From positions 23,419-87,418 of the forward strand of contig CAYZYU010000002.1 of assembly GCA_964482915.1 (NCBI GenBank): a stretch of 64,000 bases of DNA, written 5' to 3'. The notes beneath the pieces were generated by a model. The model saw only the letters and a program-made list of their open reading frames with translations. It ran no database searches and was not told the origin of the DNA. Numbering within the stretch: the stretch's first letter is position 1; each line of letters starts with the position of its first letter. Below are positions 35,803 through 44,721 of the stretch, piece by piece. The DNA is from MWBV01 sp964482915 (GTDB taxonomy: Archaea; Nanobdellota; Nanobdellia; Pacearchaeales; GW2011-AR1). The position numbers and the translations under genes were made by a program.

Positions 35803-36078
35803 ATGAGAACTGAAGAATACAAAAATAGATTGACAGAATACTTCAAGAAAAATCTGAAAAAAGGATATACTGAAGAATCTCTTAAGTGGGCGTTGATTAA
35901 TCAGGGATATTCAAGAACAATGATAGATTCTGCTTTGGAGAGAACACATAAAGAACTAGCAGAAGAAGCTCCAGTGCTTAAGGAAAAGCCAACTATAAAA
36001 TATGAAGTTCTTGATGAGAACGATAAGCCTGTTGAAATAAAAAGGCCCTGGTGGAAGCGAATATTTGGATTGAATTAA
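35803..36078 (+). CDS. Small protein with a helical EYxxKNLxKGYxxxSLxxAL domain
   Basis: A 91-residue protein. The first half is a small helical domain (TEYFKKNLKKGYTEESLKWA, then QGYSRTMIDSAL) of a kind I associate with many DPANN proteins, resembling UBA-like three-helix bundles. The second half is polar and ends in a tryptophan-rich KRPWWKRIFGLN, which could lie on a membrane. A TTTTTTTAAAC TATA element (about 35773-35784) stands 25 bp before the ATG, supporting a real leaderless gene. No function can be assigned. Confidence 0.75.
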   Translation: MRTEEYKNRLTEYFKKNLKKGYTEESLKWALINQGYSRTMIDSALERTHKELAEEAPVLKEKPTIKYEVLDENDKPVEIKRPWWKRIFGLN

Positions 36079-36200
36079 GTTTCTTAATTTTAATTTAATA
36101 TAGTGCTACCTTAACAAATTTGAGTTAGAGATAATGATTCTATCCAAAACCAAATACTTTTAAATTAATTATTTCTGTTAATCTTAGTAGATTAGATAAT

Positions 36201-36280
36201 GCCTCCGGCGCATAACGGTTTTGCACTTGCCTTGAGAGCAAGGCCCTTTGGGCTACCCGGTTCGACTCCGGGCGGGGGCG
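36201..36280 (+). tRNA. tRNA-Ser (anticodon TGA)
   Basis: An 80-nt class II tRNA. Acceptor GCCTCCG (36201-36207) pairs with CGGGGGC (36273-36279), discriminator G73 (serine identity in archaea). Anticodon stem CTTGC/GCAAG encloses loop CTTGAGA with TGA at 36233-36235. The long variable arm GCCC-TTT-GGGC and the T arm CCCGG-TTCGACT-CCGGG are intact. No CCA is encoded and no intron is seen. Position 8, normally U, reads G. An upstream TATA-like CTTTTAAATTA is at about 36158-36168. Confidence 0.95.
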
Positions 36281-36287
36281 TTTAATC

Positions 36288-37094
36288 TTACTTCCTATTT
36301 TTATTAAATTCAATAATATCCTTTTTAGAATGAATATGAATTTCTCTCTTTGCACTTACATAACCATTCAAGACCCCTTTCTTAGCGAGTAATGGGAAAA
36401 CATCCCTTTCTAAACTCTTTCCCTGATATTGTAATAATTCTGGTTCACAGACAAAAATTGGCGAAAAAACAAGATAAGTGTCTTTTGTTTTAGGCTTTTG
36501 GATAAAATTCACAACTTTATCTTCTTCCATAAATACTTCTCCTTTTTCAGAAGGTTCTCCATAAGTAATTAAATTCAGAGTAGAAATAGGGATTTTTTTA
36601 ATATGGTTATACCATAATTTATCAAGATTTATATCATCAAAAATTATGTCCCCAAATAATACTAAAAAACTTGTTTTAATCTTATTTTTTAAAAGTCCAA
36701 GTGATTCTGCAGATCCTTCTGCAGAAATTTCTTCAACAAATTCTATTTTTATTCCGTAATCCTCGCCATTTTTTACTATTGAAAAGACTTCTTTAATCAG
36801 ATTCTTTCTTCCAATAATGTAAATTTTTCTAAAATTATACTCTCTTAATTTCTTAATCTGTATCTCTATTAATCTGTTATCCTTTATTTTTATTGAAGGG
36901 ACATATTCTTTTCCTATTTTTAATCTCTCTTCAGGGCCTCCCAGTAAAATCACTGCAACTTTTTCCTTGTCAAATGAAGTCTTTAAAAGAGATTCTATTG
37001 CTTGGGACCTATTTCTTATGAATATTCTATCTATTGTAGAATCAATATTTTTCAGTATTGATTTTTCAACAGTAATTGATATTTTCTCCTTCAT
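36288..37094 (-). CDS. Ribbon-helix-helix domain fused to a sugar nucleotidyltransferase-like domain
   Basis: A 268-residue fusion. Residues about 3-45 look like a ribbon-helix-helix DNA-binding domain (ISITVEKSILKNIDSTIDR, then RNRSQAIESLLKTSF). The rest follows the NDP-sugar pyrophosphorylase plan: VAVILLGGPEERLKIGKEYV, FVEEISAEGSAESLGLL, FLVLFGDIIFDDINL, and VVNFIQKPK. The nucleotide-binding signature is degenerate: the usual GGxGxRL is GGPEERL, and the catalytic PK is PS. It may be a sugar-nucleotide sensor/regulator rather than an enzyme. Ends 7 bp from the tRNA-Ser gene. Confidence 0.8.
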   Translation of the reverse strand: MKEKISITVEKSILKNIDSTIDRIFIRNRSQAIESLLKTSFDKEKVAVILLGGPEERLKIGKEYVPSIKIKDNRLIEIQIKKLREYNFRKIYIIGRKNLIKEVFSIVKNGEDYGIKIEFVEEISAEGSAESLGLLKNKIKTSFLVLFGDIIFDDINLDKLWYNHIKKIPISTLNLITYGEPSEKGEVFMEEDKVVNFIQKPKTKDTYLVFSPIFVCEPELLQYQGKSLERDVFPLLAKKGVLNGYVSAKREIHIHSKKDIIEFNKNRK

Positions 37095-37152
37095 AAAATA
37101 ATTAATATTTCATCTTTCTTAAATTTATCGGAAAAAGTAGGATAAAGGTAAG

Positions 37153-37164
37153 ATATTTAATAAA
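37153..37164 (+). promoter_or_regulatory. TATA box of the Nudix-GNAT unit
   Basis: ATATTTAATAAA is centred about 25 bp before ATG 37184, consistent with a leaderless transcript covering the Nudix and GNAT genes. Confidence 0.5.
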
Positions 37165-37183
37165 AACACTTTAATCAAATGTC

Positions 37184-38011
37184 ATGGAAAAATCCAAGTT
37201 TGGAAAAGAGACTACTTATTTATGGAGAGGTAATTTGAGTCAAGAGCAGGTTTCATTGATTCCAGTGTCCTCAACACTTGTTATTAATGATGAAGAGAAG
37301 ATTAAATTAAAAGAAGATTTTAAGCAGGCAAAAGCAAAGAATCCTAATTTTTTCAATGGTCCTTTATGGAGATTAGAGGGGCATAATCTAGTGAGGGGAG
37401 GTGTAGAATTTTTAGTGAGCCCAACATATTATCTTGAACACAATATCAAGAGAAATCAAGTCCTACCCTTTAATTATAATACAAGAATTAATTCTAATTA
37501 TGTTAATCCTTTTAGCATAAATGCAATACAGGAAACTAGCGATAATTATCTACTAATTGGTGTTAAAGGAGTAAAATCTGACCAAATAGGGTTGGGGGTT
37601 ATGGGGGCAGGATTTATCAAACGGAAGGACGGGTTTCCTCCAGAAAATTTATTTGGAGCAGTATTAAGAGAGTGTCAGGAAGAAACAAGTTATTCTCCTG
37701 GAACTGAATTAAATGAAGGTTCTATTGAGGATTGGAAAGCTTTAGGGGCTATCTGGGGAAGTAATCATGATACGACAGTAGGGGTTTATGTTCCATTAAA
37801 AGCAACATCTAAACAGGTTGATTTAGGAAATCAAGAACATTCTGATTTATGGTTCTTAAAAACAGACAAAAATTCATTAGAGAAATTTCTTAATGAAGGG
37901 GGGATGAACGGAGCTAATGCAGTTGATCATCTTTTAGGAGGTGTTGAATTGTACTTAGAATCAAAATGTAATGGATTATTAAAAAATCCTTATTCTCAAA
38001 AGGTTTTTTAA
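37184..38011 (+). CDS. Nudix hydrolase domain protein
   Basis: A 275-residue protein. After about 110 residues of N-terminal domain comes a Nudix fold, with the Nudix box around GFPPENLFGAVLRECQEET (the REC-x-EE-T core near residues 163-169) preceded by the GAGFIKRKDGF strand. Nudix enzymes cleave nucleoside diphosphates linked to another moiety. Length and the long N-terminal domain suggest an NDP-sugar or dinucleotide substrate, but this is not determined. A GNAT acetyltransferase gene starts 22 bp downstream. Confidence 0.85.
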   Translation: MEKSKFGKETTYLWRGNLSQEQVSLIPVSSTLVINDEEKIKLKEDFKQAKAKNPNFFNGPLWRLEGHNLVRGGVEFLVSPTYYLEHNIKRNQVLPFNYNTRINSNYVNPFSINAIQETSDNYLLIGVKGVKSDQIGLGVMGAGFIKRKDGFPPENLFGAVLRECQEETSYSPGTELNEGSIEDWKALGAIWGSNHDTTVGVYVPLKATSKQVDLGNQEHSDLWFLKTDKNSLEKFLNEGGMNGANAVDHLLGGVELYLESKCNGLLKNPYSQKVF

Positions 38012-38033
38012 TCTATAAGTTGTATTATATATA

Positions 38034-38594
38034 ATGGTAATAAAACGCCATACAATTGAAGAGTATAATAGAAAACACAAAAATCAACTCCCAGAAATAG
38101 AAGGAGAAAAAGTAATTCTTGCTCCTGTTCCTGATTCAAACGATTTTTATGAATTATATCTTAAGTGGATATCTAATGAAGATTTAAAATATAAACTTGG
38201 AGAAGAAGGGACAAAATACACTTGGCAAGAGATAAAAGGAATGCATGATGAATGGAGAAAAGATTTCAAGAACATGACTTTTTGTATATTAAATAAAGAG
38301 ACAAAAGAACCTATAGGAGATATAAATCTCTTTGATAGTGAGGAATTCAAAAGTATGCCAGAAATATCAATTATGATAGGAGAACATGCTGGAAAAGGTT
38401 TTGGGACAGAGGCTTCAAGATTACTCTTGGATTTTGCATTCAATAAACTAAAATTAAAAGAAGTTAATTTAAGCGTGTATAAGGATAATCTTCCTGCAGT
38501 GGGTCTTTATAAAAAATTAGGTTTTGAAACATTTGGGGAGACAAAAGATGAAGATGGAAGAGAAGAATATCTAATGAAGATAATTAAGAAGTAA
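38034..38594 (+). CDS. GNAT family N-acetyltransferase (RimJ/RimL-like)
   Basis: A 186-residue protein. The acetyl-CoA binding segment EHAGKGFGTEASRLLLDFAF (Q/RxxGxG/A variant, about residues 120-140) and the following NLSVYKDNLPAVGLYKKLGF are typical of RimJ/RimL acetyltransferases acting on N-termini or small amines. Probably co-transcribed with the Nudix gene. Substrate unknown. Confidence 0.88.
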   Translation: MVIKRHTIEEYNRKHKNQLPEIEGEKVILAPVPDSNDFYELYLKWISNEDLKYKLGEEGTKYTWQEIKGMHDEWRKDFKNMTFCILNKETKEPIGDINLFDSEEFKSMPEISIMIGEHAGKGFGTEASRLLLDFAFNKLKLKEVNLSVYKDNLPAVGLYKKLGFETFGETKDEDGREEYLMKIIKK

Positions 38595-38679
38595 AGTTAT
38601 CTTAGTAAAATTAGATTATCATGATTATAACCATGCCTGTCCAACTTAATTATAGTGTGAAATTAACTGTTACAGATAA

Positions 38680-39219
38680 TTACTTTCTTTTATTTTTCAA
38701 TTTCCTTTCTTTACTTAATATAACCCAATAAACAATTATTAATAAGAGAATATCAATTATCATAAACAAAGACTCTCTCCAATAAATTATTCCATTAATT
38801 TTAAAGTTAGATATTGGCCAGAGCATCGGAGTTGGAAAATGACTTTTTAGATGTGTTGGGATGTCTATTAATATATGAAGCAACCATCCACAAACAATCC
38901 AGATAGGTCTTCTAAATATTAACCAGATTAATAGAAATATTAATGAGAATATTATTAGGCTATGACTTATGTTGTAGAGAATATCAATGATATTTGAATA
39001 AGGGGGGGAGAGCATTGTATTTGATATCGCTGCAATATTAAATCCAGTTTGTATTATGATTATAATAAAAAATATAATAAAAGGTATGACAAAAGAAATT
39101 ATATCCGGAAACATCCCAAAAAAGGCAGCTTGCCAAAATTTGAATCTTTTCTTTTTTGATTTTATGTTTATTGATTTAAATAATGCCCCACTCCATAATG
39201 CGTGAGAGATTGTATCCAT
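38680..39219 (-). CDS. YdjM/DUF457-like membrane-bound metal-dependent hydrolase
   Basis: A 179-residue protein with four to five membrane helices. The opening MDTISHALWSGAL with its His, FGMFPDIISF, and WLLHILIDIPTH give the His/Asp residues spread over helices that define the YdjM family. The true activity of this family is not settled. A minus-strand TATA (about 39242-39250) is 25 bp upstream of the ATG. Confidence 0.8.
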   Translation of the reverse strand: MDTISHALWSGALFKSINIKSKKKRFKFWQAAFFGMFPDIISFVIPFIIFFIIIIIQTGFNIAAISNTMLSPPYSNIIDILYNISHSLIIFSLIFLLIWLIFRRPIWIVCGWLLHILIDIPTHLKSHFPTPMLWPISNFKINGIIYWRESLFMIIDILLLIIVYWVILSKERKLKNKRK

Positions 39220-39277
39220 AAATTTTATAATTATCTCCTCTTTAAAAACATTATATGCTCTTTTTACTAATGATACA

Positions 39278-39289
39278 CTTATAAATTAC
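39278..39289 (+). promoter_or_regulatory. TATA box of the TVP38-like gene
   Basis: ACTTATAAATTA is centred about 24 bp before ATG 39307. Confidence 0.55.
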
Positions 39290-39306
39290 TTTTATCTACT
39301 TACTAT

Positions 39307-40023
39307 ATGAAAAAGAGGATTGCTAATTTTTTTAAGAGAAATTGGGTTATAATCTTAATTATACTCCTTCTTGCTGCAATATTTTCTTATTCTTATTTTT
39401 CAAAAGGAGTAGTTTATTCTATTTCAAGCAGCGATGAGGATGCTGTAGTTAATTTTGTAGATTCTTTTGGTTCTTTTTCATATTTAGCATTCATGATATT
39501 AGTTATATTAGAAGTTGTTTTAGCTCCAATACCTGCATTAGCATTATATGTAGCAGGGGGTGCATTGTTTGGTACTTTTTTAGGGGGAACTTTAACCTTA
39601 ATAGGAAACCTAATTGGAGCATTTATAGCATTTTGGATAGCAAGAAGATTTGGAAGGAAATTTGTAGAAAGAAGAGTTGATACAAAGACCAGAAAGAAGT
39701 TTGATAATTTTTCACAAAAATATGGTGCTCTCTCATTATTTGTATTAAGAATAAACCCTTTTACTACTTCAGATTTATTTAGTTATCTTGCAGGGTTAAC
39801 TAATATGAAAGTTAGAAGTTTCCTTTTGGGAACAGGACTTGGATTAATTCCTATGATCTTTGCTCAGGCTTATTTTGGTGAAACTTTTGTAAAAAATCAT
39901 CCTATATTATATGCAGTTTTAATATGGATAAGTATAGCTTATCTTCTAATATTCTTGTATTTAATCCTTAAAACATTATCAATGAAGAAGAAAGAAGTTA
40001 ATACTTCAAAAAAGAAAGATTAA
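39307..40023 (+). CDS. TVP38/TMEM64 (VTT domain, DedA-like) membrane protein
   Basis: A 238-residue protein with about six membrane segments. The VTT/SNARE-associated core is plain: VLAPIPALALYVAGGALFG, GNLIGAFIAFWIARRFGRKF, and LRINPFTTSDLFSYLAGLT. Relatives act as lipid scramblases or carrier-lipid recyclers. Undecaprenyl/dolichyl phosphate recycling would suit a glycosylating cell, but that is inference. Its last 4 bp overlap the convergent helicase gene. Confidence 0.87.
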   Translation: MKKRIANFFKRNWVIILIILLLAAIFSYSYFSKGVVYSISSSDEDAVVNFVDSFGSFSYLAFMILVILEVVLAPIPALALYVAGGALFGTFLGGTLTLIGNLIGAFIAFWIARRFGRKFVERRVDTKTRKKFDNFSQKYGALSLFVLRINPFTTSDLFSYLAGLTNMKVRSFLLGTGLGLIPMIFAQAYFGETFVKNHPILYAVLIWISIAYLLIFLYLILKTLSMKKKEVNTSKKKD

Positions 40024-41960
40024 TCTTTATTCTCCTTGAAAAAATCTAATACTCTTGAATCAGGACTCATAAGGGTTACTTCATCTTCTTTGAATCTTAC
40101 TCCTCTGTAGACTTTTTGAAGTATTTCTCTTCGTGCCTTATCCTTGTAAAAACTCCAGTATCTTTGGGGATTAGTCCTATTAAGTATCTTCCAGAATGCA
40201 TCTTGAACATTAGGATTAGGAAACTTTGTAAAAATTATGCTCTTACATTCATCACCTGGGAAATCAACTCCTCTTGAACATTTAGTAGAGAACAATACAT
40301 CTATCTTACCATCTTTGAAATCTTTTACAATTCTACTTTCTTTATCATTATTTTGTATTTGGATTAATTCTTCTCTAGAGATTGTATGGTAAAGTTTAAA
40401 CTTTTCTTTTTCAAATCTATCTGGCAAATCCCCGAAACTATTAACATGTATTAAGATTGGTTTTTTTGCAATTTCTATACATTTATCAAGAGATTCTAGA
40501 TATTTTCTTCTTTCTGCTTTTCCAGAGGAGAAATTAGAATATTTACAATCCATTTCTCTCCCAGTCTTTAATATTTTTATCTTTCCAGGATTCTCAGTCT
40601 CAGCATCTATTATCTTGAATCTCTCTATACCAAATACATCTGACAGGACCTCTGGAGAATGGAGAGTACCAGACATTAGTATAATGATTTTGTTTTTATT
40701 TATCATCTCTCTGAATTTCTTTTCCAGATTTATAGTAACTATACTTGCAATTAAATTATCTTCTCTCTTGTCAAATATTACATAGGATTCATCTAAAAAC
40801 TCATCAAACATTCTAACAGTTCCTATAACATCATGAACATAACTTTCTTCATCTATCTCTTCACTAAACTCAGAGTTTTTAATCAGGATTTTAAATAAAT
40901 CATACAATCCTGTTTTTTTAAGCTCAACAATTTCTCTTTTTTTTATTAATTCATACACTTGGCTGTTTCTTTTAAGATGATTTAATATTTCATTTATTTC
41001 TTTAATTATCTTAAAATTTTCTTCTTCATGAACTATCGCATGTGTAAGAGAATTTTGAAATCTATCAATATTTATATTTCTTTGATTAGAAAAACTATCT
41101 AGAAATTCATCACATTCATCTATTATCTCAACTTCTGTGCAAGGTTTCCTGTTCAAAGCACTTTCAAGTTTATATTTTAATGAATTAAAAACAATTATGT
41201 CTGAATCAATATAAGAATTGAATTGCTCATAAAATCCGCATCCAGGTTTTCTTCTATAGAAAAAGAAATTTTTTCCCTGAAGCCCTCTGTATTTTATTTT
41301 ATCTTTCTCATCTAGATTTTTTACATCATATTCCTCCGGTACAACGGGGCTCCAATAAGGACATACAGGGGCGATAGACATTCTTTTTATGTCAGATATC
41401 TTATCAAAATTCTTTGGATTTATCTTTTTATTTTGTGTTAAGTACTCTTTTAATCTTTGCATATTTTTTTCTTTTATCTCAATCTTGCAAGGAATATTTT
41501 TATTGTCTGCAGATAAGTCCTTAGAGATAAGTTCCTGCATTTTCTCCCTTTTTCCTTCAAAGATATCATATAATTTTGAATTTATCTCCTGTTTTTGAGA
41601 AGGTATAGCATTTTTATTATCTTCAAGAAACTTACACTTATGATTATTTCTCCCAGTTATCACAGATATCTTCAATTTTTGTTTTTTATTGTTAAGGATA
41701 TACTTATTTTCTTCATAATCTCTCTTATATTGTTGTTGCAATGCTTTGCTTGGCACAACTATTGAGCTTTTCCCAAGTTCTTTTGCTATATTAAGAGCAA
41801 TACCGCTTTTTCCAGTCCCACATTTTCCATGAATAAAGATTATCTTATTCCCTTCTTTTATAGAATTAATGACTTCTTTTACAACATCTTCTTGAGTTTT
41901 ACCATTGGAGAACTTTAACGGTTCTAAAAATTTCCCCTTTTCATATAAATTCCATAACAT
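40020..41960 (-). CDS. XPD/DinG-like superfamily 2 helicase
   Basis: A 646-residue helicase-like protein. Walker A GKCGTGKS is at residues 45-52 and the DEAH-type motif II reads DECD (281-284). Late motifs include FSTKCSRGVDFPGDE and QKVYRGVRF near the C-terminus. Four cysteines between motifs I and II (about C109, C158, C200, C241) could hold the 4Fe-4S cluster seen in XPD/Rad3. Their spacing is wider than in archaeal XPD. Likely 5-prime to 3-prime DNA helicase for repair or recombination. Confidence 0.82.
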   Translation of the reverse strand: MLWNLYEKGKFLEPLKFSNGKTQEDVVKEVINSIKEGNKIIFIHGKCGTGKSGIALNIAKELGKSSIVVPSKALQQQYKRDYEENKYILNNKKQKLKISVITGRNNHKCKFLEDNKNAIPSQKQEINSKLYDIFEGKREKMQELISKDLSADNKNIPCKIEIKEKNMQRLKEYLTQNKKINPKNFDKISDIKRMSIAPVCPYWSPVVPEEYDVKNLDEKDKIKYRGLQGKNFFFYRRKPGCGFYEQFNSYIDSDIIVFNSLKYKLESALNRKPCTEVEIIDECDEFLDSFSNQRNINIDRFQNSLTHAIVHEEENFKIIKEINEILNHLKRNSQVYELIKKREIVELKKTGLYDLFKILIKNSEFSEEIDEESYVHDVIGTVRMFDEFLDESYVIFDKREDNLIASIVTINLEKKFREMINKNKIIILMSGTLHSPEVLSDVFGIERFKIIDAETENPGKIKILKTGREMDCKYSNFSSGKAERRKYLESLDKCIEIAKKPILIHVNSFGDLPDRFEKEKFKLYHTISREELIQIQNNDKESRIVKDFKDGKIDVLFSTKCSRGVDFPGDECKSIIFTKFPNPNVQDAFWKILNRTNPQRYWSFYKDKARREILQKVYRGVRFKEDEVTLMSPDSRVLDFFKENKD

Positions 41961-41999
41961 AGAATATCAAGAATTTATGAGGGATTATAAGGTTTATTG

Positions 42000-43013
42000 T
42001 CAAATTTGATTAACTTTTATCTTCAACTCTTTCTTATCTTTTCCTAATACATATGCTCTTGAAAATTCATGCTTATCAAGAAGTTTATATTCTTTTAATC
42101 CGATATTTTTTAGCTCTCTTAATAAAACTTCAATAAAATCTTCTATTTCTTTGTCTGTAGGCATTCTTTCATATCCAAGTCTATTTCTTGCAAAACCCAC
42201 ACTCATGAATCCTTTTATCTCAATAAATTTAGGTTGAGATTTCTTTATTAATTGCGCATATTCTTTTGCTTGTCCTGGAAACATGTTCAAATCTTTTACT
42301 AAATTCATCCTGAATACAGTTCTTGTTTTGTCTTTTAATTTTGGAAGAAGAATTAAAGTTTGATTTAGTTTTTTCCAAGCCTCTTTAATTCTACTTCTAT
42401 GGAATTTATTATAATTTATTTCATTTGAGGTGTTTATTGAAACATAAAGTTGTGTTGGAAGTTGATTTTTTTTGAGAAGTTCTTTAATTTTTTCAGGATA
42501 AAGACCATTTGTAACCAAAAAAGAAGTTTTCCCTCTTTTCCTTAATTCTTTTATTAATTCTCCAACATAAGGATAAGTAGTTGGCTCTCCAGAAAGAGAG
42601 ATTGCAAATTGCATTGGTTCTTGCGCCTCTTTATACTTTTCTTGATTTGCCTTGCTTAACTGTAATTTTTTTGATTTAGGATCTATGTTAAACCCTTCTA
42701 GTAGTTTTCTCTGTGCCTTTATTGCAGCATCAATTATTTCTTTTGGACTATCAATCTTTCCAGGGATTTTCTCTCCTGTAGTATATTCAATGGCTCTCCA
42801 ACAGTGAACACATTGATTTGGACAGTAAAGACTTGGTGTCATCTGGCAGCATAAATGTGATTTTATCCCATAAAATTTCTCTTTATAACAAATTCCTTCA
42901 TCTCTCAAAGATTTTTTTGTCCATCTGCATATTTGTACAGCAGAATGTTCATTCTTGCCAATAACTTCATAATGCTGTTTTTTAAGAAGCTGTTTTATAT
43001 TATTGTCTAACAT
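42000..43013 (-). CDS. taw1: tRNA 4-demethylwyosine synthase (radical SAM)
   Basis: A 337-residue radical SAM enzyme that builds the tricyclic base imG-14 at G37 of tRNA-Phe from N1-methylguanosine and pyruvate. The radical SAM triad is C64-x3-C68-x2-C71 (YCPNQCVHC). The second cluster ligands are C29, C42 and C55, with the 13-residue spacing known from the M. jannaschii enzyme. SGEPTTYP and the archaeal C-terminal EYKLLDKHEFSRAYVLG complete the match. A minus-strand TATA (about 43031-43042) lies about 25 bp upstream. Confidence 0.96.
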   Translation of the reverse strand: MLDNNIKQLLKKQHYEVIGKNEHSAVQICRWTKKSLRDEGICYKEKFYGIKSHLCCQMTPSLYCPNQCVHCWRAIEYTTGEKIPGKIDSPKEIIDAAIKAQRKLLEGFNIDPKSKKLQLSKANQEKYKEAQEPMQFAISLSGEPTTYPYVGELIKELRKRGKTSFLVTNGLYPEKIKELLKKNQLPTQLYVSINTSNEINYNKFHRSRIKEAWKKLNQTLILLPKLKDKTRTVFRMNLVKDLNMFPGQAKEYAQLIKKSQPKFIEIKGFMSVGFARNRLGYERMPTDKEIEDFIEVLLRELKNIGLKEYKLLDKHEFSRAYVLGKDKKELKIKVNQI

Positions 43014-43063
43014 TAATTTTATAGTTATATTTGGTTTAAAAGTTTGTTGAGTAGAAAAAAGTT

Positions 43064-44494
43064 TTATTTTACAAAAAGACTTATTCCCCAGAAGACCATA
43101 AGTACTAAGAAAAGGAATAGCAAGAAGTTTGTCGATATCTTAAACCAGAGTTCAGCTTTCTGTTTACTCTTGGTAATGCTTAATATTGTAAGATAGAAGA
43201 ACCTTCCACCATCAAAAATACCCATAGGAAGCATATTCATAAGTGCTACACTAATACTTATTAATACAAGCCACCAAAGAAGATCATATATGAATGTTCC
43301 AGCTTCAAATTTAGGTTCATAATATACATATTCTTTTTTGAAAGAAGATAACCAATCAACTATTTTACCAAAAACACCTTTTCTCTTTTGTTCTACATAT
43401 CCAACGCCTACCCAAGGTTTATCAGAATCTTCGGGATTCTCAGCAAGGGTTATAAGATAATCTTTAGTTGAATCTCCTATTTTAGTGGTTATGGTTATAT
43501 TCTCTCCAGGAGAATATTTAGAGATCTCTTCACCAAAGGATTCCCAATCTGTTATTTTAATCCCTTCTAATGCTATAATTGTACCATTAATCTCGGCATT
43601 TATTGCAGGAGAATCATCATAGAATACTAAATAATTTGTTGAATTTTTTTGTTTTTCCAAATCTACTTTACTTATAAGATAGGTTCTATTTCCTGCCTTT
43701 ATCTTATTTAATCCATTTTCATAGGATAAAATTAATAATCCTTCACTAGTAGGGTTAGAAACAGAAATATTATTTATAGAAATTATACTTGTTAAGCTAA
43801 CTGCAGAATAGGAATATGTATTGAATTCTGCACCCGCTGGTGCAAATGCACTAATAAAGAAGAGAAACAAGACTATAAAGAAAATTATTGCTGTAATAAC
43901 ATTGGCAAAAGTCCCTGCAGCCAAGACAGCCATTTGCTTAAATGGAGTGCTTCTATTCATGCTCTTCTCATCTTGCTCAACAAATGCTGCTAAGAATATT
44001 GGGAAGAAAAAAGGGAAGAATCCAAATCCTGTTGAATTTATCTTTATATTATATCTCCTCATAAAAATACCGTGCATAAATTCATGTGTTACAGCTATTA
44101 TTGCTAGAATAATTATCCAATAAGTAAAATAAAAAGGAGGTAAAAAGTCTAATTTAAATGCTTGAGGTAAATATGGGACTAGAGGGGTTATTGGAGGAAT
44201 CTTTATTGCCCTAACAACTGAAGGATAAGCAACATATATGTACATTATCTTCCCAAAAAGGTAAAGCATAGCAACCATAAGAAGATATCCAATACCTATG
44301 GTGATATAACTCAAAAAATGAAGAGTTTTTTCGTATTTCTTTCCTACTTTATCTATTACTTTCATTCCCCATTTAGTCTTATACAAAAAAAGTAATCCCT
44401 CTTTTTTCAGATTTTTTCTTTTAGTATATAGAAAAAATGATATAAAAATAACAAATATTATAAGCAAACTAATATCTATAGCAACAAAGTTCAT
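43064..44494 (-). CDS. Site-2 protease-like M50 metalloprotease with PDZ domain
   Basis: A 476-residue membrane protease. Zinc site HEFMH is at H137-H141 in a membrane helix, and the partner motif NMLPMGIFDGGRFF is in a late helix. Between them is a lumenal/PDZ-like insert (about residues 220-390) with ALEGIKITDWESFGEEISKY. S2P enzymes cut membrane-bound regulators or signal peptides. GGGAGG five bases before the ATG is a strong ribosome-binding site, unlike most first genes here. Confidence 0.92.
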   Translation of the reverse strand: MNFVAIDISLLIIFVIFISFFLYTKRKNLKKEGLLFLYKTKWGMKVIDKVGKKYEKTLHFLSYITIGIGYLLMVAMLYLFGKIMYIYVAYPSVVRAIKIPPITPLVPYLPQAFKLDFLPPFYFTYWIIILAIIAVTHEFMHGIFMRRYNIKINSTGFGFFPFFFPIFLAAFVEQDEKSMNRSTPFKQMAVLAAGTFANVITAIIFFIVLFLFFISAFAPAGAEFNTYSYSAVSLTSIISINNISVSNPTSEGLLILSYENGLNKIKAGNRTYLISKVDLEKQKNSTNYLVFYDDSPAINAEINGTIIALEGIKITDWESFGEEISKYSPGENITITTKIGDSTKDYLITLAENPEDSDKPWVGVGYVEQKRKGVFGKIVDWLSSFKKEYVYYEPKFEAGTFIYDLLWWLVLISISVALMNMLPMGIFDGGRFFYLTILSITKSKQKAELWFKISTNFLLFLFLVLMVFWGISLFVK

Positions 44495-44540
44495 TTTTCC
44501 CTCCCTGTTTAAAGCAAAATTAGGTTTAAAAGCGTATGGT

Positions 44541-44705
44541 TTATTTACTCTTCTTCAGAGGTCTAAAAGAGGCCTTTCCACATTTTCTGCATTTGACTTT
44601 TCCTTTAAGTATTTTCTGTATATCTGCTCTTATTTTTGATTTGCAATTTTTACATACAAAAACATTCTTGAACAACCTATTTTGTGCCTCAGGTATTTTT
44701 GCCAT
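44541..44705 (-). CDS. rpl40e: 50S ribosomal protein eL40
   Basis: A 54-residue zinc-ribbon protein found by reading this interval directly. It starts MAKIPEAQNRLFKNVFVCKN and contains two C-x2-C pairs (CKNC and CRKC) before a basic tail SFRPLKKSK. This is the archaeal/eukaryotic L40e of the large subunit. It lies 16 bp downstream of eIF5A in the same direction and was probably co-transcribed with it. Confidence 0.93.
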   Translation of the reverse strand: MAKIPEAQNRLFKNVFVCKNCKSKIRADIQKILKGKVKCRKCGKASFRPLKKSK

Positions 44706-44721
44706 TTTATTCTTTAGTCAT

